The notes under the pieces: model-generated
Told to the model about the DNA's origin: nothing
The model's input: only the letters and a program-made list of their open reading frames with translations
The model's database searches: none
Translations under genes and position numbers: made by a program
Shown: piece by piece, positions 51,318 through 58,448 of the stretch
Position numbering within the stretch: position 1 is the first letter of the stretch
How the letters are laid out: each line of letters begins with the position of its first letter
Assembly: GCA_944386015.1 (NCBI GenBank)
Contig: CALWZK010000006.1
Span: forward strand, 1-58,448
Direction: 5' to 3'
Length of the DNA stretch: 58,448 nt
Source: an uncultured Faecalibacterium sp.
Lineage (GTDB): Bacteria; Bacillota; Clostridia; Oscillospirales; Ruminococcaceae

Positions 51318-52579
51318 TCTATGCTCTGCTTGCAGCCCTGGTGCTGCTCAGCCTGGCCAGCTATGGCCTGTGTGGCCGGGACTTTTTCGCCCCTGCCACC
51401 ATGCTCTGCCTGGCCTTCACCTTCAGCTGCGCCTGTGCCCTCTATAACCTCCCCCGGTGGCAGTTCACTCTGGCCCCCCGGACGGTGACTTTGATTGTGG
51501 GAGCGCTGGCGTTGTCGGTGGGGATCAACGCCTGGGCCCGGGCCTGTTTCCAGCGGGTGCGGGTGCAGCCCTGGCAGGGCCAGGCCGTGCCCATCCCCCT
51601 GTGGGTGTCGGCGGGGATTTTGCTGGTGCTGGGGGCGGTGCTGCTGGTGATGCTGGCCCAGGTCCGCCGGATCGGCGGAGGCGGGTCCCTGTCCGCCGCC
51701 ATGGCGGTGTTCCGGGCCAAAAACGCCTATGGCCTCAGTCTGTCCGACCAGCTGCCCGGCTGGGTGCGGCAGCTGCTGAACCTGTCGGCGGTGGTGGCCT
51801 TTTTGTATCTGTTCCATCTGATCTGGTTTGGCCGGCGGCTGGGCCGGCTGGGGCTGGCCCTCAACGCCGCCATCCTGGCGGTATGCATCGGGGTGAGCCT
51901 GCTGACCGGCGGGCGGTTTTCGGCCATGACCATGGTGGTGGCCGGGGCGGTGCTGTGGTATATGCTCCGCTCGGGCGGCCCCCGGGCCTGGAAGCTGGGG
52001 ACCCTGCTGCGGGTGATGCTGGCGGTTCTGGCGGTGCTCTACGGCTTTTACGCCGTCAAAACCCTGGTGGGCCGCCAGTCGGAGGACACCCTGGTGGAGT
52101 ACATCACCCACTACGCCGGGGGCGGCATCCCGGGGCTGGACCTCTATCTCCAGGACCCGCCCGCCCCCTCCGGCATCTGGGGCAAGGAGACCTTTTATTC
52201 CCTCAACAACGGCCTGCGGAAACTGGGGGTGCTGGACATCCCTTACTACTACATACACCACGAGTTCCGCCGCAGCGGCGGGGCGTCCATCGGCAATATC
52301 TACACCGCCCTGCGGGATTATCACTACGACTTTGGGCTGGGGGGCTTGCTGGTGCTCCACACCGCCTTTTCGGTGATCTTTGCCTTTTGGTACGAATACC
52401 AGAAAAAGCGGCGGTCCCATCTGGGAATTCTGCTGTGGGCCATGGTCTACTACTGCGTGGTGTTTTATCCCATCTCCAATTCCTTTTTTGCCAGCGTTGT
52501 TTCCTTTGGCTTTGTGATCCGGGCGGCCCTGCTGGCGGCGCTGTACCGGCTGCTGATACAAAGAAACGCCCATGGATGA
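51314..52579 (+). CDS. Wzy-like oligosaccharide repeat-unit polymerase
   Basis: The 421-residue product is a membrane protein with about 10-12 hydrophobic segments, from LLAALVLLSLASYGLCG onward. A long extracytoplasmic loop near residues 245-335 (LVEYITHYAGGGIPGLDLYLQD, then IGNIYTALRDYHYDFGLGGLLVL) resembles Wzy O-antigen polymerase loops (oligosaccharide repeat unit polymerase type). Position between glycosyltransferases and flippase supports the role. It overlaps the flippase by 8 bp. Confidence 0.82.
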   Translation: MIYALLAALVLLSLASYGLCGRDFFAPATMLCLAFTFSCACALYNLPRWQFTLAPRTVTLIVGALALSVGINAWARACFQRVRVQPWQGQAVPIPLWVSAGILLVLGAVLLVMLAQVRRIGGGGSLSAAMAVFRAKNAYGLSLSDQLPGWVRQLLNLSAVVAFLYLFHLIWFGRRLGRLGLALNAAILAVCIGVSLLTGGRFSAMTMVVAGAVLWYMLRSGGPRAWKLGTLLRVMLAVLAVLYGFYAVKTLVGRQSEDTLVEYITHYAGGGIPGLDLYLQDPPAPSGIWGKETFYSLNNGLRKLGVLDIPYYYIHHEFRRSGGASIGNIYTALRDYHYDFGLGGLLVLHTAFSVIFAFWYEYQKKRRSHLGILLWAMVYYCVVFYPISNSFFASVVSFGFVIRAALLAALYRLLIQRNAHG

Positions 52580-53951
52580 ACTGTCTCTGAAACGGAATTT
52601 TTCCTACGCCTTCGCCGCCCAGGGGGTGGCGCTGGCGGTGGGCTGCCTCACCAACCTGATCCTGCCCCGGGTGCTGGGGGCGGAGGATTTCAGCTGGTGG
52701 CAGCTGTTCACTTTTTACGCCACCTACATCCCCTGCCTGGCCCTGGGGCTCAACGACGGGGTCTACCTGCGGTACGGCGGCAGGGACAAATCCCAGCTGG
52801 ACCCCGCCGCCCTCCGCAGCCAGTTCTGGGTGGGGGCGGCCTTCCAGCTGGTGCTGGCGGCGGCGGTGGGGGCGGTCATTGGGCTGGCGGTGGCCCAGCC
52901 CCAGCGCCGGGCGGTGCTGCTGGGGGCGCTGGTCTACTTTTGGCTCTACTCCTGCCACAACCACCTGGGCTATCTGTTCCAGGCCCGGGGGGAGACCGAC
53001 GTCTATTCCCGGTCCCTGATCTGGAGCAAGGGGGCTTACCTGGCGGGCCAGTGCCTGCTGCTGGGGGCGGGGGCCGCCGGGGTCTTTGACCTGATGGCCC
53101 TGTACATCGGGGCCACCGGCCTGGGGCTTGTCTGCCTGTGGGTGAAAATCCGGGGCGAGTTCCGGGGGGCAGAGCTGCGGTTTGCCCTGGGGGCGGCTGA
53201 GTGCCGCCGCAGCGCCGCGGCGGGGCTGAGCCTGATGCTCTCCAACCTCTGCGCCATGCTGGTGCTGGGGGTGGGGCGCCAGGTGGTGGACCTGCGGTGG
53301 GGGGTGCTGGCCTTCGGGCAGGTCTCCTTTTCCCTGACCCTCATCAACTTCGGCCTGACCTTTTTGTCCCAGGTGAGCATGGTGCTGTTCCCGGCTTTGC
53401 GCCGGGTGCCGGAAGACCAGCAGGCCGTTTACTGCCGCCGCCTGGAGGATGGGCTGTATCTGCTGCTGCCCTGGATCTATGTGCTGGCCCTGCCCGGCCG
53501 GGCCCTGCTGGAGTGGTGGCTGCCGGAATACCGGGAGGCCCTGGCCTGGCTGCCCCTGGTGCTGCCCATCTGCTACTTTGACTGCAAAATGAACCTGCTG
53601 GGCAACACCTTTTTGAAGGTGCTGAACCGCCAGACCCAGCTGCTGACCATCAATGTGTGCACCATCCTGGTGAGCCTGGCCCTGGTTGCGGCGGGGGCCT
53701 GGGTGCTGAACAGCATGACCTGGGTGGTGCTGGGGATGGCGGGGTCCATCGCCCTGCGGAGCCTCTGGGCCGGCCGGGTGCTCCGCAGGGCCCTGCACCT
53801 GCCGGGCCGGGGGCAGGACGGCCGGGATCTTTTGCTGGCGGCTGTGTTCCTGGCGGCCAGCCTGCTGCTGCCCTGGGGCTGGGTGATGGCCCTGATGGCC
53901 CTGCTGGCCGCAGGGCGGGCAGCGGCTTTCCGGCTCAAAAGAAAACAGTAA
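52572..53951 (+). CDS. Wzx-type flippase (lipopolysaccharide/polysaccharide transporter)
   Basis: The 459-residue product is a MOP-superfamily exporter with about 12-14 helices. It opens LKRNFSYAFAAQGVALAVGCLTNLILPRVLGAEDFSWWQLFTFYATYIPCLALGLNDGVYLRYGG, typical of capsule Wzx proteins. Later LPWIYVLALPGRALLEWWLP and LPICYFDCKMNLLGNTFLKVLNRQTQL fit the C-terminal bundle. It moves the lipid-linked repeat outward and is the last gene of cluster B. Confidence 0.9.
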   Translation: MDELSLKRNFSYAFAAQGVALAVGCLTNLILPRVLGAEDFSWWQLFTFYATYIPCLALGLNDGVYLRYGGRDKSQLDPAALRSQFWVGAAFQLVLAAAVGAVIGLAVAQPQRRAVLLGALVYFWLYSCHNHLGYLFQARGETDVYSRSLIWSKGAYLAGQCLLLGAGAAGVFDLMALYIGATGLGLVCLWVKIRGEFRGAELRFALGAAECRRSAAAGLSLMLSNLCAMLVLGVGRQVVDLRWGVLAFGQVSFSLTLINFGLTFLSQVSMVLFPALRRVPEDQQAVYCRRLEDGLYLLLPWIYVLALPGRALLEWWLPEYREALAWLPLVLPICYFDCKMNLLGNTFLKVLNRQTQLLTINVCTILVSLALVAAGAWVLNSMTWVVLGMAGSIALRSLWAGRVLRRALHLPGRGQDGRDLLLAAVFLAASLLLPWGWVMALMALLAAGRAAAFRLKRKQ

Positions 53952-53953
53952 AA

Positions 53954-53988
53954 ACAAACACTCCCTCTGTCAGGCAGAAGGAGCGTTT
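53954..53988 (+). terminator. Terminator at the end of cluster B
   Basis: An imperfect stem (ACTCC/GGAGC with an inner TCTG/CAGA helix) ends in TTTTT between the flippase and the converging glycerol kinase gene. Confidence 0.6.
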
Positions 53989-54006
53989 TTGCGTGTATGG
54001 AAAAGG

Positions 54007-55524
<1,518 letters not shown>

Positions 55525-55577
55525 TCAATTGCCGTTTTGGCACAAAACAGGGGCCTGTCAAAACAACTATTGTAGAA

Positions 55578-55606
55578 AGTATACTAAATACAGCGGCCCT
55601 TGACAA
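55578..55606 (-). promoter_or_regulatory. Promoter of glpK
   Basis: Minus-strand TTGTCA (55601-55606), 17 bp, TATACT (55578-55583). It lies between glpK and the divergent regulator. Confidence 0.7.
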
Positions 55607-55709
55607 CCCTTCTTTTTTTGCCGGGGCCCGGGGCCGGGGTTCCGCCGGGCGGGAATCTGTGATACAATGGGCAAAAACCGCCCGGGCAGCGAAGGAGGGG
55701 GTTGTTCCC

Positions 55710-56267
55710 ATGTCCAACATCACCAAAAAGGCGCTGGAAGCGTCCTTGAAACACCAGATGCTCCACAAACCTCTGAACAAGATCACCATCCGGGATATCA
55801 CCGACGACTGCGGCATCAGCCGGATGACCTTTTACTACCACTTCCAGGATATCTACGACCTGGTGGAGTGGGCCTGCATCGAAGACGCCACCGCCGCCCT
55901 CAAGGGCAAAAAGACCTGCGCCACCTGGCAGGAGGGCCTCGAGCAGATTTTTGAGGCGGTGCTGGAAAACAAGCCCTTTGTCCTCAACGCCTACCGGTGC
56001 ATCAGCCGGGATCAGATGGAAAACTTCCTGTTCCGGATGACCTACGGCCTGATCCGGGGTGTGGTGGACGAAAAGAGCGCAGGCACCGCCGTCACCGAGG
56101 AGCAGAAGGCCTTCATTGCGGACTTTTACAAGTACAGCTTTGTGGGCCTGATGCTGGACTGGATCAAGCGGGGGATGCACGAGGACTACCACGGCCTGGT
56201 GCACAATATCTCCCTGACCGTCCAGGGCAGCGTGGACAACGCCATCCGGAATTTTTCGGGGGGTTAA
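55710..56267 (+). CDS. TetR/AcrR family regulator (DhaS-like)
   Basis: The product of about 185 residues has a TetR-type helix-turn-helix: MSNITKKALEASLKHQMLHKPLNKITIRDITDDCGISRMTFYYHFQDIYDLVEWACIED. This arrangement, with TFYYHF and a compact all-helical C-terminus, resembles DhaS-type activators of dihydroxyacetone/glycerol metabolism. It is divergent from glpK across 206 bp, a typical regulator-target layout. ATG 55710 follows a GGAGGGGG site. No ligand can be assigned. Confidence 0.85.
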   Translation: MSNITKKALEASLKHQMLHKPLNKITIRDITDDCGISRMTFYYHFQDIYDLVEWACIEDATAALKGKKTCATWQEGLEQIFEAVLENKPFVLNAYRCISRDQMENFLFRMTYGLIRGVVDEKSAGTAVTEEQKAFIADFYKYSFVGLMLDWIKRGMHEDYHGLVHNISLTVQGSVDNAIRNFSGG

Positions 56268-56393
56268 CCTTACAAATCGCCCCCGATGCACAGAATTTGG
56301 GCACCGGGGGCCGTTTGCAAGTGGCGGGCCGGGGGCAGGCGTGGTAAGATCATGGCACAATTCAACCAACCACCATGAAAGGAAGCATCTGCC

Positions 56394-58331
56394 ATGACCA
56401 AAAAGAGTACCCTTTTCACCGCGGCGGCCCTGGGGGCAGCCGGAGCCGGCGCAGCCCTGGCCCTGACCCGTCAGCACAAACAGAACAGCCAGGCCGCCCC
56501 GGCCGGCGGATACCGCAACACCGAGCGGGGCAAGCAGCACCCCAACCGCAAGGGGATTTACTATTCCAGCGGCAACTATGAGGCCTTTGCCCGGCCCGAA
56601 AAGCCGGCCGGCGTGGAGGAGAAAAACGCCTGGATCGTGGGCAGCGGCCTGGCCTCCCTGGCGGCGGCCTGTTTCCTGGTGCGGGACGGCCAGATGCCGG
56701 GGGACCACATCCACATCCTGGAAGCCATGGATGTGGCGGGCGGCGCCTGCGACGGCATCCTGGACCCCACCCGGGGCTATGTGATGCGGGGCGGCCGGGA
56801 GATGGAAAACCACTTCGAGTGCCTGTGGGATCTGTTCCGGTCCATCCCCTCCCTGGAAAAGCCGGGTGCCTCGGTGCTGGATGAGTTTTACTGGCTCAAC
56901 AAGCACGACCCCAACTACTCCCTCTGCCGGGCCACCGTCCACCAGGGTGAGGACGCCCACACCGACGGCAAGTTCAATCTCAGCCGCAAGGCCGTGATGG
57001 AGATCGTCAAGCTGTTCCTGACCCCCGACGAGGACCTCTACGACAAGACCATCGAGGATGTGTTTGATGAAGAGGTGTTCGGCTCCACCTTCTGGCTGTA
57101 CTGGCGGACCATGTTCGCCTTTGAAAACTGGCACAGCGCCCTGGAGATGAAGCTGTACTTCCAGCGGTTCATCCACCACATTGCGGGCCTGCCCGATTTC
57201 AGCGCCCTCAAGTTCACCCGCTACAACCAGTACGAATCCCTGATCCTCCCCATGCAGAAATACCTGGAGGAGGCCGGGGTGGATTTCCGGTTTGGTACCG
57301 AGGTGACCAACGTCCTGTTTGAGCACCGGGGCGGCCAGAAGATCGCCACCGCCATCGAGTGCCGGGTCCACGGCAAGGAGCAGGGGATTCCCCTCACCGA
57401 AAAGGACCTGGTGTTTGTGACCAACGGCAGCTGCACCGAGGGCACCATCTACGGCGACCAGGACCACGCCCCCAACGGGGACGCCGAAGTCCGCACCAGC
57501 GGCTGCTGGAGCCTGTGGAAGAACATCGCCCGGCAGGACCCCGCCTTCGGCCGGCCTGAAAAGTTCTGTTCCGATATCTCCCGCACCAACTGGGAGTCGG
57601 CCACCATCACCACCCTGGACGACAAGATCCTGCCCTATATCTCGGCCATCTGCAAGCGGGACCCCCGCAGCGGCCAGGTGGTCACCGGCGGCATTGTCAG
57701 CTGCCAGGATTCCAGCTGGCTGCTGAGCTGGACCATCAACCGCCAGGGCCAGTTCAAGGAGCAGGACCCCGAAAAGGTCTGCATCTGGGTGTACGGCCTG
57801 TTCACCGACCGGCCGGGGGACTATGTCCACAAGCCCATGAAGGACTGCACCGGCCGGGAGATCACTGAGGAATGGCTGTACCATCTGGGCGTGCCGGTGG
57901 AGGAGATCCCCCAGCTGGCAGATGAGAGCGCCGTCTGCGTGCCTACCATGATGCCCTACATCACCGCCTTCTTCATGCCCCGGGCCAAGGGGGACCGCCC
58001 CGACGTCATCCCCGACGGCTGCGTCAACTTCGCCTTCCTGGGCCAGTTCGCCGACACCCCCCGGGACACCGTCTTCACCACCGAGTACTCGGTGCGCACC
58101 GCCATGGAGGCCGTGTACGGCCTGCTGGGTGTGGACCGGGGCGTCCCCGAAGTGTGGGGGAGCGTCTATGACATCCGGGCCCTGCTGGACAGCTCGGTCT
58201 GCCTGCTGGACGGCCGTTCGCCCCTGGATCTGTCCCCCTTCTCGGCGGCCAAAAAGCCCCTGGTCCACTTCATACGGGGCACCGTCCTGGAAAAGCTGCT
58301 GCGGGAACACGGCGTCCTGCAGGGCGAATGA
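56394..58331 (+). CDS. ohyA: Oleate hydratase with N-terminal membrane segment
   Basis: The 645-residue product is an FAD-dependent oleate hydratase, adding water to cis-9 unsaturated fatty acids to give 10-hydroxy acids, which may detoxify them. It has the Rossmann loop AWIVGSGLASLAAACFLVRDG, MDVAGGACDG, and GGREMENHFECLWDL with the catalytic Glu (near residue 136-138). FVTNGSCTEGTIYGDQ and the C-terminal FAFLGQFADTPRDTVFTTEYSVRTAMEAVYGLLG complete it. Most homologues are about 590 residues; the extra N-terminal 55 include a hydrophobic helix (TLFTAAALGAAGAGAALALT) after two lysines, suggesting a membrane anchor. ATG 56394 has GAAAGGAAG upstream. Confidence 0.95.
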   Translation: MTKKSTLFTAAALGAAGAGAALALTRQHKQNSQAAPAGGYRNTERGKQHPNRKGIYYSSGNYEAFARPEKPAGVEEKNAWIVGSGLASLAAACFLVRDGQMPGDHIHILEAMDVAGGACDGILDPTRGYVMRGGREMENHFECLWDLFRSIPSLEKPGASVLDEFYWLNKHDPNYSLCRATVHQGEDAHTDGKFNLSRKAVMEIVKLFLTPDEDLYDKTIEDVFDEEVFGSTFWLYWRTMFAFENWHSALEMKLYFQRFIHHIAGLPDFSALKFTRYNQYESLILPMQKYLEEAGVDFRFGTEVTNVLFEHRGGQKIATAIECRVHGKEQGIPLTEKDLVFVTNGSCTEGTIYGDQDHAPNGDAEVRTSGCWSLWKNIARQDPAFGRPEKFCSDISRTNWESATITTLDDKILPYISAICKRDPRSGQVVTGGIVSCQDSSWLLSWTINRQGQFKEQDPEKVCIWVYGLFTDRPGDYVHKPMKDCTGREITEEWLYHLGVPVEEIPQLADESAVCVPTMMPYITAFFMPRAKGDRPDVIPDGCVNFAFLGQFADTPRDTVFTTEYSVRTAMEAVYGLLGVDRGVPEVWGSVYDIRALLDSSVCLLDGRSPLDLSPFSAAKKPLVHFIRGTVLEKLLREHGVLQGE

Positions 58332-58412
58332 GAGCTGAACCTGCTTCATAAAAACCAAAAACGTCCCCGGACCTGAACCGCTCCAGTAAAAGTAGACAAT
58401 GAAAAAAGAAGG

Positions 58413-58445
58413 CCTCCTGTGGTAGAATAGAACTACTACAGGAGG
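58413..58445 (+). promoter_or_regulatory. Hairpin enclosing a ribosome-binding site at the right edge
   Basis: CCTCCTGTGGTAG (58413-58425) and CTACTACAGGAGG (58433-58445) pair with one mismatch around a 7 base loop. The right arm contains AGGAGG, so a gene starting just beyond the window would have its ribosome site folded away. A -10 TAGAAT (58423-58428) with TGAAAA 17 bp upstream sits inside. Confidence 0.6.
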
Positions 58446-58448
58446 TTT

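Noticed and set aside
55584-58358. A 924-codon minus-strand open frame opposite the oleate hydratase
   Set aside because: Antisense shadow of GC-rich coding sequence. The sense strand carries complete regulator and oleate hydratase genes.

Overview
The window looks like chromosome from a high-GC, gut-type Clostridia, probably Oscillospiraceae/Ruminococcaceae near Faecalibacterium, Gemmiger or Subdoligranulum. This is inferred from strong AGGAGG-type ribosome sites, a UxuA/TRAP hexuronate operon, FMN-binding and Ala/Ser/Glu-rich lipoproteins, and Gram-positive CpsB/LCP/CpsC/CpsD capsule genes. No rRNA, tRNA or CRISPR was seen.

Layout. (1) 1-7.2 kb: a minus-strand sugar-acid operon (TRAP transporter dctP-dctQ-dctM, zinc dehydrogenase, uxuA, 5' part of a uxuB-like gene) under a GntR-family regulator. 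The uxuB-like gene loses homology about 316 bp from the left edge, where a lower-GC foreign reading frame begins on the other strand. (2) 7.4-11.6 kb: a lone glycosyltransferase, a PF14907-like nucleotidyltransferase and a first priming sugar transferase. (3) 12-29 kb: polysaccharide cluster A. CpsB phosphatase, LCP ligase, CpsC, CpsD and a secreted protein of unknown family are followed by a terminator, then a priming sugar transferase, glycosyltransferases, a radical SAM/SPASM protein, a pyruvyl transferase with an Fe-S partner, a Wzy-like polymerase and a Wzx flippase. The second half (about 20.6-29 kb) is clearly AT-richer. (4) 29.2-37.7 kb: a decayed fourth priming transferase, an NDP-sugar pyrophosphorylase, and a cell-envelope block (transglutaminase-like protein, MBOAT acyltransferase, AlgX/DHHW-like protein, lipoprotein, VanX-like peptidase). 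(5) 37.8-54 kb: polysaccharide cluster B, a GC-rich paralogue of cluster A. Its CpsB is separated from the rest by an aldo/keto reductase, a TetR regulator and an FMN-binding lipoprotein. LCP-CpsC-CpsD-secreted protein-terminator-sugar transferase then follow in the same order as in A, and lead into a different set of assembly genes, including a DUF115/MptE-like protein, a CMP-sugar synthetase-like protein and an HMGL-type aldolase. (6) 54-58.4 kb: glycerol kinase with a divergent TetR-type regulator, an oleate hydratase with an N-terminal membrane segment, and at the right edge a hairpin that encloses the ribosome site of a gene starting outside the window.

How it works together. Each cluster carries a priming phosphoglycosyl transferase, glycosyltransferases, a polymerase and a flippase (a Wzx/Wzy route). 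A CpsB/C/D phosphotyrosine system would control chain assembly, and an LCP protein would attach product to the wall. Both regulatory modules end in a paralogous secreted protein with a conserved motif near the mature N-terminus that I cannot assign to a known family. A terminator then separates each module from its biosynthetic genes. That secreted protein and terminator arrangement, and the aldolase/cytidylyltransferase/DUF115 trio in cluster B, are the best candidates for undescribed biology.
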